DNA of 64,000 bases, taken from positions 1 to 64,000 of the forward strand of contig JAEELF010000001.1 of assembly GCA_016288815.1 (NCBI GenBank), read 5' to 3'. Each line of letters starts with the position of its first letter. Positions within the stretch are counted from its first letter, which is position 1. A program made the position numbers and the translations under genes. The DNA is from Ruminococcus sp. (GTDB lineage Bacteria > Bacillota > Clostridia > Oscillospirales > Ruminococcaceae). Shown in pieces: positions 23,369 to 32,137 of this stretch. A model generated the notes under the pieces. The model saw nothing but the letters and a program-made list of their open reading frames with translations. It had not been told where the DNA came from and searched no databases.

Positions 23369-25609
23369 ATGCCAAGGAAAAAGGAACCCGAAAAGAAAAA
23401 GCCGGCGTTCAGGCACGAGGCTTACATCGAGGGCTCGGGAAGCGTCGTTAACGAGCAGATAGCCGACGTCCTCAAGAACAACTATATGCCCTACGCGATG
23501 AGTGTCATCGTGTCGCGTGCGCTGCCGGAGATAGACGGCTTCAAGCCCTCGCACCGCAAGCTGCTGTACATGATGTACAGAAGGGGACTGCTCTCCCTGG
23601 ACAAGGAGCGCTCGAAGTCCGCTAACGTAGTCGGCGAGACCATGAAGCTCAACCCGCACGGCGATCAGGCGATATACGAGACCCTCGTCCGCATGACCCG
23701 CGGCAACGAGGCGCTGCTGCACCCCTACATCGACTCCAAGGGCAACTTCGGCAAGCAGTATTCGAGCAAGATGCACTTCGCCGCGCCGCGATACACCGAG
23801 GTAAAGCTCGAGAAGATATGCGGTGAGCTCTTCCGCGACATCGACAAGGAAACGGTCGATTTCGTCCCGAACTATGACAACACCATGCAGGAGCCCACGC
23901 TCCTTCCCGCGACCTTCCCTACGGTGCTCGTGAACTCGAACACAGGTATCGCGGTATCCATGGCGAGCAACGTCTGCCCGTTCAATCTCGAGGAGGTCTG
24001 CGAGACGACTATCGCCCTGATGAAGAACCCTCAGCACGACATACTCAGCACGCTGAAGGGACCCGATTTCCCCGGCGGCGGGCTTATGCTCTACGACGAA
24101 GCCGAGCTGAACAAGGTCTACGAGACTGGCCGCGGTAGCATAAGGGTGCGGGCGAAGTACAGCTACGATAAGGCTGCTAACTGCCTTGAGATAACGCAGA
24201 TACCCTACACCACGACCGTCGAAGCGATAATCGACAAGATAATCGAGCTCGTAAAGGCGGGCAAGATACGCGAGATATCGTATATCCGCGACGAGACCGA
24301 CATCGACGGTCTGAAGATAGCGATAGACCTCAAGCGCGGCATAGACCCCGACAAGCTCATGCAGAAGCTCTACAAGCTCACGCCCCTGCAGGACAGCTAC
24401 CCCTGCAACTTCAATATCCTCATCGCCGGAACACCGAAAGTCATGGGCGTGCGCGAGATACTCATTGAGTGGACAGCCTTCCGCGAGGAGTGCATACAGC
24501 GCCGCACCTACTTCGACCTCCAGAAGAAGAAGGAGAAGCTCCACCTCCTCGAGGCTCTCTCGAAGATACTCCTTGACATCGACAAGGCAATAAAGATAAT
24601 CCGCGAGACAGAGAACGAAGCGGACGTTGTCCCGAACCTCATGATAGGCTTCGGTATCGACGAGGTACAGGCGGAATACGTCGCTGAGATAAAGCTGCGC
24701 AACATCAACAAGCAGTACATTCTCCGCCGTATCGAGGAAGTAGACCAGCTGAAAAAGGACATCGCCGAAATGGAGGAGATACTCCGCGACAAGAAGAAGA
24801 TACGCAAGATCATCGTCAATGAGCTCCGCGACGTTGTAAATAACTACGCCCAGCCCCGCCGCACGCTGTTCTACTACCAGTCCGACGTAGACGACGAGGA
24901 GGAGGTAGACGATACCCCCGATTATCCGGTAAATCTGTTCGTTTCGTCCAGCGGCTACTTCAAGAAGATCACCCCGCAGTCTCTCCGCATGAGCGGCGAG
25001 CAGAAGCTCAAGGAGGGCGACTTCATCAGCCAGAGCTTTGAGGCGACGAACAAGACCGAGCTCGTGTTCTTCTCAGACAAGGCTCAGGCATACAAATCGA
25101 AGGCGAGCGCGTTCGACGACACCAAGGCGAGCGTCATGGGCGACTATATCCCCGCGAAGCTCAGCTTCGACGACGGCGAGAACCTGAAAACTCTCGTTCC
25201 CACTACCGACTACAGCGGCTACATCGTGTTCTTCTTTGAGAACGGCAAGGCTGCAAAGGTTCCGATGAAGTCCTATGAGACCAAGACCAACCGCAAGAAG
25301 CTCGCAAACGCCTACTCCGACAAGAGCCCGCTCGTTGCGGCGCTGTACGTCGGCGAGGACGCAGACATCCTCCTGCGTACGTCGAGCGGTCACGCACTGG
25401 TGTTCAATACCGGCATGATACTGCCGAAGGCTACCCGCGATTCGCAGGGCGTACAGGTCATAAATCTCCGCAAGAACGCTTTACTTGCTTCCGCAGAAAT
25501 CATCGTTCCCGAGGAGAGCGCCGACCTCGAAAAGTACCGCGCTAAGTCAGTTCCCGCGGCAGGCAAGCCCGCGAAGGAGCTCGGCGACACCAACCAGCTG
25601 ACATTATAA
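23369..25609 (+). CDS. parC: Type IIA DNA topoisomerase subunit A (ParC/GyrA family)
   Basis: The DNA cleavage and rejoining subunit (746 residues). After a basic N-terminal tail, the winged-helix domain contains SRALPEIDGFKPSHRKLLY and the catalytic tyrosine in AAPRYTEVKLE (about Tyr142). The tower and coiled-coil region runs to about residue 490, and a shortened C-terminal domain follows. The C-terminus lacks an obvious GyrA box (QRRGGKG), which supports a decatenase-type topoisomerase IV rather than gyrase. It starts without any gap after the zinc-ribbon gene. Confidence 0.9.
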   Translation: MPRKKEPEKKKPAFRHEAYIEGSGSVVNEQIADVLKNNYMPYAMSVIVSRALPEIDGFKPSHRKLLYMMYRRGLLSLDKERSKSANVVGETMKLNPHGDQAIYETLVRMTRGNEALLHPYIDSKGNFGKQYSSKMHFAAPRYTEVKLEKICGELFRDIDKETVDFVPNYDNTMQEPTLLPATFPTVLVNSNTGIAVSMASNVCPFNLEEVCETTIALMKNPQHDILSTLKGPDFPGGGLMLYDEAELNKVYETGRGSIRVRAKYSYDKAANCLEITQIPYTTTVEAIIDKIIELVKAGKIREISYIRDETDIDGLKIAIDLKRGIDPDKLMQKLYKLTPLQDSYPCNFNILIAGTPKVMGVREILIEWTAFREECIQRRTYFDLQKKKEKLHLLEALSKILLDIDKAIKIIRETENEADVVPNLMIGFGIDEVQAEYVAEIKLRNINKQYILRRIEEVDQLKKDIAEMEEILRDKKKIRKIIVNELRDVVNNYAQPRRTLFYYQSDVDDEEEVDDTPDYPVNLFVSSSGYFKKITPQSLRMSGEQKLKEGDFISQSFEATNKTELVFFSDKAQAYKSKASAFDDTKASVMGDYIPAKLSFDDGENLKTLVPTTDYSGYIVFFFENGKAAKVPMKSYETKTNRKKLANAYSDKSPLVAALYVGEDADILLRTSSGHALVFNTGMILPKATRDSQGVQVINLRKNALLASAEIIVPEESADLEKYRAKSVPAAGKPAKELGDTNQLTL

Positions 25610-25614
25610 AACAC

Positions 25615-25643
25615 AAAAGACCCACTCGCTGTGGGTCTTTTTC
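25615..25643. terminator. Bidirectional terminator between parC and the GH43 gene
   Basis: AAAAGACCCAC, five-base loop, GTGGGTCTTTTT. A-runs on one side and T-runs on the other serve both convergent genes. Confidence 0.85.
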
Positions 25644-25644
25644 T

Positions 25645-27123
25645 TTATCTGTATTCAACTTTGAGATCAGTGAACTCCGCGGTGCAGCCATCCAGCTGTG
25701 CGAAAAGCCCTGTCATCACGCCCGTGAAGCCACCCGCGACCTCGGATGAAAGATATCTCGTCTGCGCGGAGCCGAGCTGAGTCTGAGCATCCCCGTCACT
25801 GACTGAAAAACTGTAGCTGCAATTACTCATTTTAGCGGACAGCCTCGCCCTGCCGGAGCTGAGCTGAACGACGCACTGCTCGTGCCTGATGTCGCCGATA
25901 TTCAGCTTCAGCACGCATTCAGCTCCCTCATCGGAGCGCCGTATCATGAGGTCATAGTGGTGGTTCTCGTCCATGAAGAACGTCAGCCCCGCCTCACCCT
26001 TGTCGATAGAAACGTCAACGCTGACCTCGCCCGTGAAATCACGCTGCCGCAGAGCAATGAACGTCGGTGAAGTGATATCGCCGAGAGTCTTGTCACCAGC
26101 ATGAAGGACAAATTTTTCCTCTGAAAGCTCATACCTGCTGTAGTCCGGGTGCCTCAGATAGCACCAGTCCACTCCGGGCACAGTGTCAGCGAACGTATAG
26201 ACCTTCTTTTCCTCCTGCGAAAAGTCACCGCTTATCTCATACCGGAGCTCAGTAGTGCCGTTGTTCCCACAGGTGAACCACCCGTCCCCACTGAAATCCA
26301 CAGGCGTCATGAACACCTCGCGCCCGAGGTGGTGGTACTGCATCCAGCGGTCGATCTGCCGGAATCCGAGGTGTATTACGAACCACTCCCCGGAAGCACT
26401 CTGCACGAGGTCGCCGTGACCCACTCCCTGTATCATGAATCCGCCGAGGTTGCGGTTGGTTAGGACAGGATTCTGAGGGTAATTCACGAACGGTCCCCAC
26501 AGGGAATCGCCCTTGCCGTAGACTATCATGTGCCCGTACTCGGTACCTCCCTCAGCCGCCATAATGTAGTACGAGCCGTCGATCTTGTAAAGGTGCGGAG
26601 ATTCGAGAAAGCGCCCGCCGGCACCGTGCCATATCGCCTTGCTCGGGGAGAGCTTTTTGCCGGTTTTTATGTCTATCTCGCACTGCAGGATAGCGAGAGC
26701 ACCATCCTTGTCAACGCCGTTGCTCATGAAATACGCATGACCGTCCTCGAAGTACAGTGAGGGGTCTATGCCGCCCTGATCGACGTATATCGGCTCGGAC
26801 CACTCCCCATATATGTCATCGGTCGTGATGTAGAAATTCTTTTCGACGGACGTGTTCGTCGTCACCATGTAGAACGTGCCTTCGTTGTAACGGATAGTTG
26901 CCGCATACACTCCAGCCGAGCTGCCCGCGCCTTCGAGCATGACCTGACTCTTTCGTGTAAGACAGTGACCTATCTGCTTCCAGTTCACGAGGTCGGAGCT
27001 TTCAAAGAGGGGAACTCCGGGGAAGTACTGGAACGAACTGCACACCATGTAGTATCTGCCGTCCGCACAGCAGACGCTCGGATCGGGGTAGAAGCCCTTC
27101 ACCACAGGGTTAGTGTAAATCAT
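25645..27123 (-). CDS. Glycoside hydrolase family 43, probable beta-xylosidase
   Basis: A 492-residue enzyme without signal peptide, so probably cytoplasmic and acting on imported oligosaccharides. The five-bladed GH43 propeller shows the catalytic base D14 (YPDPSV), the pKa-modulating D120 (GGIDPSLY) and the general acid E174 (RFLESPHLYK). From about residue 310 a C-terminal beta-sandwich (ADTVPGVDWCYLRHPDYSRY, LRQRDFTGEVSV) matches the domain found in GH43 beta-xylosidases of the XynB type. Arabinofuranosidase activity is possible. The ATG has GGAGG. It is monocistronic with its own promoter. Confidence 0.92.
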   Translation of the reverse strand: MIYTNPVVKGFYPDPSVCCADGRYYMVCSSFQYFPGVPLFESSDLVNWKQIGHCLTRKSQVMLEGAGSSAGVYAATIRYNEGTFYMVTTNTSVEKNFYITTDDIYGEWSEPIYVDQGGIDPSLYFEDGHAYFMSNGVDKDGALAILQCEIDIKTGKKLSPSKAIWHGAGGRFLESPHLYKIDGSYYIMAAEGGTEYGHMIVYGKGDSLWGPFVNYPQNPVLTNRNLGGFMIQGVGHGDLVQSASGEWFVIHLGFRQIDRWMQYHHLGREVFMTPVDFSGDGWFTCGNNGTTELRYEISGDFSQEEKKVYTFADTVPGVDWCYLRHPDYSRYELSEEKFVLHAGDKTLGDITSPTFIALRQRDFTGEVSVDVSIDKGEAGLTFFMDENHHYDLMIRRSDEGAECVLKLNIGDIRHEQCVVQLSSGRARLSAKMSNCSYSFSVSDGDAQTQLGSAQTRYLSSEVAGGFTGVMTGLFAQLDGCTAEFTDLKVEYR

Positions 27124-27173
27124 ATTTTACCTCCAGATGCGTGTAATGCCGCCACGCATATTTTTACACAGAA

Positions 27174-27202
27174 ATTATAGTATAACTTTCCTGTTTTGTC
27201 AA
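27174..27202 (-). promoter_or_regulatory. Promoter of the GH43 gene
   Basis: TTGACA (27197-27202), 17 bp, TATAAT (27174-27179) on the minus strand. No clear operator palindrome is seen next to it. Confidence 0.8.
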
Positions 27203-27236
27203 TGGATTATCCGGACAACCATCCGAAGAAATAAGA

Positions 27237-27264
27237 CAAAAAAACCGGGAGCTTAAACTCCCGG
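27237..27264 (-). terminator. Terminator of uppP
   Basis: On the minus strand CCGGGAG, six-base loop, CTCCCGG and then a run of seven T. Confidence 0.85.
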
Positions 27265-27271
27265 GCAAGTA

Positions 27272-28123
27272 TTACCTTAGAAGCGAGAAATACGCGATGA
27301 CCAGCGCACCAAGTATGATACGGTACCAGCCGAACACCTTGAAATCGTGCTTCTTGATGTAGTCCATGAGGAACTTGATGACGAATATCGAAACGGCGAA
27401 CGCGACTATCATTCCGGTCGCGAGAATGCCTATCTGCATGGACGAGAATCCGCCGTCGTACTTGACGAGCTTCAGCAGACTTGCCCCGAACATTACGGGT
27501 ATCGCGAGGTAGAATGTGAACTCAGCGGCAACGGTACGCGAGATACCGATGAGCAGCGCACCCACTATAGTAGCACCGGAGCGCGATGTTCCGGGGAATA
27601 TCGCGGCGATTAGCTGGAACATACCGATTATCAGCGCCGCCTTGTAGGTCAGTTCATCAATCGTATTGACCTTGGGCTTTCTGTCTTTGTTCCAGTTCTC
27701 GACGATGATGAACGCGATACCGAATACGATGAGCGCTATCGCTACAGTCCACGGATTGTAGAAATGCTCATCTACCCAGTCGTCGAGCAGGAAACCGATG
27801 ACCGCAGCAGGTATGCACGCCACGAGCACCTTGAACCACATCTGGAAGATGTCGGTCTTTATGTACGCGCCGAAGCCTTCGTTTTTGAGCGGGTGGGGAT
27901 TGTTCTTTTTACCGAAGGGCCAGAGCTTGCTCCAGAAGATAACGACAACAGCCATTATCGCGCCGAGCTGAATGACAACATCGAACATCTCCTTGAAGTC
28001 CTCGGACTCTTTCAGCTTGAGGAACTCGTCAACGAGGATGAGGTGTCCGGTGCTGCTTATCGGCAGCCATTCGGTGATGCCCTCTACGATGCCGAGGACG
28101 ACGGCTTTAAGTATTTCTATCAT
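27272..28123 (-). CDS. uppP: Undecaprenyl-diphosphate phosphatase
   Basis: Recycles the C55 lipid carrier for peptidoglycan and other envelope polymers by removing one phosphate. The 283-residue membrane protein (BacA/UppP type) shows GIVEGITEWLPISSTGHLIL with the paired glutamates E14 and E18, and FPGTSRSGATIVGALLIGI. The ATG at 28123 gives the usual family N-terminus; a longer GTG start would lie on the promoter. Confidence 0.96.
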   Translation of the reverse strand: MIEILKAVVLGIVEGITEWLPISSTGHLILVDEFLKLKESEDFKEMFDVVIQLGAIMAVVVIFWSKLWPFGKKNNPHPLKNEGFGAYIKTDIFQMWFKVLVACIPAAVIGFLLDDWVDEHFYNPWTVAIALIVFGIAFIIVENWNKDRKPKVNTIDELTYKAALIIGMFQLIAAIFPGTSRSGATIVGALLIGISRTVAAEFTFYLAIPVMFGASLLKLVKYDGGFSSMQIGILATGMIVAFAVSIFVIKFLMDYIKKHDFKVFGWYRIILGALVIAYFSLLR

Positions 28124-28158
28124 GTCTATGTATCCTTTCCTGACAGTGTCACTTATAT

Positions 28159-28187
28159 ATAATACCACATCGCACGGGATATGTCAA
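28159..28187 (-). promoter_or_regulatory. Promoter of uppP overlapping the end of the regulator gene
   Basis: TTGACA (28182-28187), 17 bp, TATTAT (28159-28164) on the minus strand. The -35 lies in the last codons of the upstream Crp/Fnr gene. Confidence 0.75.
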
Positions 28188-28852
28188 ATCTCGTCCTCAT
28201 CGCGCCTGATGAGCCTGAATTTCCGTTTGGACATCGTGAGCAGGCCCTCACTTTTCAGCTTAGTCATCTCCCTTTGCAGAGCGCTCCTGTTGACGCAGAG
28301 ATAGTCCGACAGAGCGGTCGTGGAGAATGGTATCTGCGGAACCTGACCGTTCGGGGTCTTGTCCTCGAATATTTTGAGGCAGCTCAGCAGCTTGTCTCCG
28401 ATAGACCGCTGACTCAGTACCTCTATCCGCTCGCTCAGGGAAATAGCCTTCTCGGACATAAGCATGAGCAGGTTTTCGACTACCCGCGAATGGCACTGAC
28501 AGGCGTTCTCGCATCTCTTGGTGATCTCGGACTGGTGCATGAACATTATCTCGCAGTCGGACTCTGCAACGATCTCGATACTGTTCCGCTGCGCACCGGA
28601 GAAGGTGAAATATTCCCCGAAAATGCTCTGTTCACCAAGAGCCTCGATTATCGTCCTCACGCCGTTGATGTCGTACCTGACCATAACAGCGTTCCCGGAC
28701 AGCATTATGCCTATCTTGTCGCTCGGCTCGCAGAAATCAGCGATGATACTCCCCGCCGTGAATTTCCTTATCTCCGGCTTGAAGCACGACATCATACGCC
28801 TGCACTCCTCACGGCTGACGCCTCTGAAGAGGACGTTTTCCTCCGGCAGCAT
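28184..28852 (-). CDS. Crp/Fnr-family transcriptional regulator
   Basis: A 222-residue regulator. The N-terminal cupin/cNMP-type domain (GSIIADFCEPSDKIGIMLSGNAVM ... EALGEQSIFGEYFTFSG) is joined by a long helix to a C-terminal winged helix (FSTTALSDYLCVNRSALQREMTKLKSEGLL). It is rich in cysteine, including CENACQCH in the linker helix, so redox or metal sensing is possible; the exact FNR cysteine pattern is absent. The ATG at 28852 fits the GGGAG site better than the upstream GTG. It is divergent from an 87-residue gene across a perfect palindrome, suggesting that it controls both. Confidence 0.9.
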   Translation of the reverse strand: MLPEENVLFRGVSREECRRMMSCFKPEIRKFTAGSIIADFCEPSDKIGIMLSGNAVMVRYDINGVRTIIEALGEQSIFGEYFTFSGAQRNSIEIVAESDCEIMFMHQSEITKRCENACQCHSRVVENLLMLMSEKAISLSERIEVLSQRSIGDKLLSCLKIFEDKTPNGQVPQIPFSTTALSDYLCVNRSALQREMTKLKSEGLLTMSKRKFRLIRRDEDEI

Positions 28853-28866
28853 AAAAATCACTCCCT

Positions 28867-28882
28867 TGTTGCAATTGCAACA
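28867..28882. promoter_or_regulatory. Perfect 16-bp palindrome, candidate operator
   Basis: TGTTGCAATTGCAACA reads the same on both strands. It lies just downstream of the predicted start of the regulator transcript and at the -35 region of the divergent gene (TTGCAA 28875-28880, 18 bp, TATGAT 28899-28904). Size and symmetry suit a Crp/Fnr dimer; binding is inferred. Confidence 0.6.
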
Positions 28883-28899
28883 GACTTTTCCATATGACT

Positions 28900-28928
28900 A
28901 TGATACAATAATTACAGACGAAAGTCAA
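28900..28928 (-). promoter_or_regulatory. Promoter of the Crp/Fnr regulator gene
   Basis: TTGACT (28923-28928), 17 bp, TATCAT (28900-28905) on the minus strand. Confidence 0.65.
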
Positions 28929-28954
28929 TAGATAAATAACAGGAGGTAATAGAA

Positions 28955-29218
28955 ATGAAGATAAACGTTATAGGCGAGAGCCTTTCACAGCAGGAGATAG
29001 ATGCATATATCGCCTACGGACGCAGAAAATACAAGGGCAGGGAGATCGAGGAGATGACTGTAAAGACCGACGGTGACTACGCCGACCTTCAGTTCCGCTT
29101 CGCAGATGTCCCGTTCGACCGTATCCGCAGGATAACCGGCTATCTCGTCGGCACCCTCGACCGCTTCAACAATGGCAAGCGCGCAGAGGAGCACGACCGC
29201 GTAAAGCACTCGGTATGA
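28955..29218 (+). CDS. Small protein resembling the glycyl-radical C-terminus of NrdD
   Basis: An 87-residue protein. Residues 58-85 (RRITGYLVGTLDRFNNGKR, then AEEHDRVKH) match the pattern of the class III ribonucleotide reductase C-terminus, RVxGYLGxxxxRFNxGKxxEVxxRVKH, in which the glycine carries the radical; here it would be G62. The first 57 residues look like a small alpha/beta domain. I recall such short proteins in clostridia being labelled anaerobic ribonucleoside-triphosphate reductase. A spare radical subunit, like GrcA/YfiD for pyruvate formate-lyase, is an inference. The ATG has AGGAGG. Own terminator, divergent from the Crp/Fnr gene. Confidence 0.7.
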   Translation: MKINVIGESLSQQEIDAYIAYGRRKYKGREIEEMTVKTDGDYADLQFRFADVPFDRIRRITGYLVGTLDRFNNGKRAEEHDRVKHSV

Positions 29219-29232
29219 ACAATTAGCTCGGG

Positions 29233-29269
29233 AAAGACTGGCGAAAGCACAATTTCGCCGGTCTTTTTT
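29233..29269 (+). terminator. Terminator
   Basis: AAAGACTGGCGAAA, six-base loop, TTTCGCCGGTCTTT: a 14-base stem with one G-T pair, followed by further T. Confidence 0.9.
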
Positions 29270-29298
29270 ATTTTACAGATAAAAATGCACGATACCAC

Positions 29299-29327
29299 TT
29301 GAAATTTTTGTTGGATTTTGATATAAT
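29299..29327 (+). promoter_or_regulatory. Promoter of the GH3 gene
   Basis: TTGAAA (29299-29304), 17 bp, TATAAT (29322-29327). Confidence 0.8.
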
Positions 29328-29360
29328 ACTAATATATCACCTACGAAATGAGGTAAAACT

Positions 29361-32126
29361 ATGAACAGAATTCTCGACTGGAACAAATATCTCGAAATTG
29401 CTGCAAAGACTGTCTCCGAGGGTATCGTCATGCTGAAGAACCGTGACCGCGCCCTACCTCTCAGAAAAGACGACGTTGTGTCTGTGTTCGGGCGTATACA
29501 GCTCGATTACTATAAGAGCGGAACTGGCTCGGGCGGTATGGTGAATGTATCCAAGGTGACTGGCATAGTTGACGGGCTCCTCAAGGCCGGAGTGAAGCTC
29601 AACGAGGAGCTACTTGGCATATACAGGAAGTGGACGGAGGAGAACCCATTCGACCTCGGAGGAGGCTGGGGCGGCGAGCCGTGGTCTCAGGCAGAAATGC
29701 CCCTCGACGGCGAAACAGTAAGCAGGGCTGCAAAGTCGAGCACCTGCGCGGTAGTTATCATCGGCAGGACAGCCGGCGAGGAAAACGAGAACAAGGAGGA
29801 GCCCGGCTCCTACCTCCTGACCGACGCCGAAAAGGATATGATGAAAAAGGTCACATCAGCGTTTGACCGCGTCATCGTGCTGCTGAACGTCGGAAACCTC
29901 ATAGACCTCGGCTTCATCGAGAGCTGCGACCCAGCCGCGATACTTTATATCTGGCAGGGAGGAATGACTGGTGGAACAGGCACAGCTGACGTCCTCACGG
30001 GCAGGATCAGCCCCTCGGGAAAGCTCCCGGACACCGTCGCTTACAGCATTGCGGACTATCCCTCCGCGCCGTATTTCGGCGACAGAGAGCGCAATTTCTA
30101 CTGCGAGGACATCTACGTCGGCTACCGCTGGTTCGAGACCTTCGCCCGCGACAAGGTCCGCTACCCCTTCGGCTTCGGGCTTTCCTACACGACCTTTGAC
30201 GTCCGGATACTTTCTGCGCATGAGAAATCCGGTACGCTGACCGTTAGGGTCATCGTCGAGAACACTGGCAGCATGAGCGGCAAGGAGGTCGTCCAGCTAT
30301 ACTGCGAAGCTCCGCAGGGCAGGCTCGGCAAGCCGCTTCGCGCGCTCTGTGCTTTCGCCAAAACAAGGGAGATCGCGCCCGGCGAGTCTCAGGATACCGA
30401 GTTCACAGTGAAGCTTTCCGACCTCGCTTCCTACGACGATTCCGGTGCGACCGGACATCGTTTCTGCTATGTCCTCGAGGAAGGAGAATACAACTTCTAC
30501 GCCGGTACAGACGTCCGCTCCGCAAGACCAATCTACACGGTCACAGTACCCGAAACGACGGTCGTCCGCCGCTGTGTTCAGGCAATGGCACCGGTATTGC
30601 CGTTTAGGCGCCTTAGACCTGTTCCCGCAGGCAACAGCTATGTCCCCGTTGAGGAGGACGTCCCGCTGAATGAGGTCGATGAAGCAGCCCGCCGCATTGG
30701 AATGCTTCCGCCCGATATCCCGCAGACCGGCGACCTCGGCATAAAGCTCGCGGACGTCCTTTCGGGTAAGAACGCGATGAACGACTTCATCGCGCAGCTC
30801 TCCGACTACGACCTGACCTGCATCGTCCGCGGCGAGGGAATGGGCAGCCCGAAGGTCACACCCGGAACGGCTTCTGCTTTCGGCGGAGTGACTGACAGCC
30901 TTGTTTCATTCGGAATCCCTGCGGGCTGCTGCGACGACGGTCCCTCCGGAATGCGCCTTGATACCGGCACAAAGGCGTTCAGCCTGCCTAACGGCACACT
31001 CATCGCCTCCACCTTCAACATCGAGCTCGTGACCGAGCTTTACGAGTACATGGGGCTCGAAATGACGGCAAACAAGGTCGAATGTCTGCTCGGTCCCGGC
31101 ATGAATATACACAGGCACCCGCTCAACGGTCGCAATTTCGAGTATTTCTCTGAGGATCCATACCTCACGGGAACTATCGCCGCAGCAGAGCTGAGAGGTC
31201 TTCACAGCGCTGGTGTTACGGGAACTGTCAAGCATTTCAGCGCCAATAATCAGGAGACCTGCCGCCACACGCTCGACGCCGCAGTCTCTGAGCGTGCGCT
31301 CCGCGAGATCTACCTGAAGGGCTACGAGATAGCCGTCAGGGAGGGCGGTGCAGACTCAGTGATGACCACCTACGGCTCTGTCAACGGCTTATGGACCGCC
31401 GGATACTTCGACCAGAATACGGTCATTCTGCGAGATGAATGGGGGTTTGACGGCTTTGTCATGACGGACTGGTGGGCGGACATAAACACCCGCACGACAC
31501 CTCCCGGCAGGACTGACCTTGCGGCAATGGTGCGCGCTCAGACGGACGTTTACATGGTGTGCGCTGACAGCGGTAACAATGACGACAACTTAGCCGCCTC
31601 GCTCGCTGACGGTACACTCACCCGCGGCGAATTGCAGCGCAGCGCAGCGAATATCTGTCGCTTCCTCATGCACACTAACGCCATGAAGCGTCTGCTTGGC
31701 TCAGCCGACACAATCGAGGTGATAAACCGCCCCGACGAAGGCTCCGGTTCTGACGAGCCTGTCGAGTACCATGAGGTAAAGAAATCGTTTACCCTCGACC
31801 TCACCCGGGTAAAGGCGGAAAAAGGCGGAAGCTACAGCTTCGGGCTCATCATCTCCGAGCAGAACTGGTTCCGGATCACGATCACGGCTTCCTCGAAGCA
31901 GAGCGAGCTCGCGCAGCTGCCGGTCACGATATACGTCACGGGCATACCGTTCGGTACATTGACCTTCAGCGGGACCGGCGGACAGACAGTCTCCCGCAGC
32001 GTCGATATCCCGATGTATTCGCGGTTCTGTGCTGTGAGACTTTACTTTGCCCAGAGCGGGCTCGACCTTGAGAGTATAACATTCGAGAACATCGGCAGAG
32101 CAGCCGATGCAGCAGAACTGAGTTGA
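29361..32126 (+). CDS. Glycoside hydrolase family 3 beta-glucosidase, permuted domain order
   Basis: A 921-residue enzyme without signal peptide, so probably intracellular cleavage of cellodextrins or other beta-glucosides. The usual second GH3 domain comes first (residues about 10-285, with GTGSGGMVN and GKLPDT), then a fibronectin III-like domain (about 290-400). The TIM-barrel domain follows at about 470-790 and contains NGRNFEYFSEDPYL, KHFSANNQE and the nucleophile in VMTDWW (D703). The order is reversed relative to most GH3 enzymes, as reported for Ruminococcus albus and Butyrivibrio enzymes. A further C-terminal region of about 100 residues is beta-rich. It is co-transcribed with the ArsC-like gene 11 bp downstream. 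Confidence 0.92.
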   Translation: MNRILDWNKYLEIAAKTVSEGIVMLKNRDRALPLRKDDVVSVFGRIQLDYYKSGTGSGGMVNVSKVTGIVDGLLKAGVKLNEELLGIYRKWTEENPFDLGGGWGGEPWSQAEMPLDGETVSRAAKSSTCAVVIIGRTAGEENENKEEPGSYLLTDAEKDMMKKVTSAFDRVIVLLNVGNLIDLGFIESCDPAAILYIWQGGMTGGTGTADVLTGRISPSGKLPDTVAYSIADYPSAPYFGDRERNFYCEDIYVGYRWFETFARDKVRYPFGFGLSYTTFDVRILSAHEKSGTLTVRVIVENTGSMSGKEVVQLYCEAPQGRLGKPLRALCAFAKTREIAPGESQDTEFTVKLSDLASYDDSGATGHRFCYVLEEGEYNFYAGTDVRSARPIYTVTVPETTVVRRCVQAMAPVLPFRRLRPVPAGNSYVPVEEDVPLNEVDEAARRIGMLPPDIPQTGDLGIKLADVLSGKNAMNDFIAQLSDYDLTCIVRGEGMGSPKVTPGTASAFGGVTDSLVSFGIPAGCCDDGPSGMRLDTGTKAFSLPNGTLIASTFNIELVTELYEYMGLEMTANKVECLLGPGMNIHRHPLNGRNFEYFSEDPYLTGTIAAAELRGLHSAGVTGTVKHFSANNQETCRHTLDAAVSERALREIYLKGYEIAVREGGADSVMTTYGSVNGLWTAGYFDQNTVILRDEWGFDGFVMTDWWADINTRTTPPGRTDLAAMVRAQTDVYMVCADSGNNDDNLAASLADGTLTRGELQRSAANICRFLMHTNAMKRLLGSADTIEVINRPDEGSGSDEPVEYHEVKKSFTLDLTRVKAEKGGSYSFGLIISEQNWFRITITASSKQSELAQLPVTIYVTGIPFGTLTFSGTGGQTVSRSVDIPMYSRFCAVRLYFAQSGLDLESITFENIGRAADAAELS

Positions 32127-32137
32127 CGGAGGCAGCA

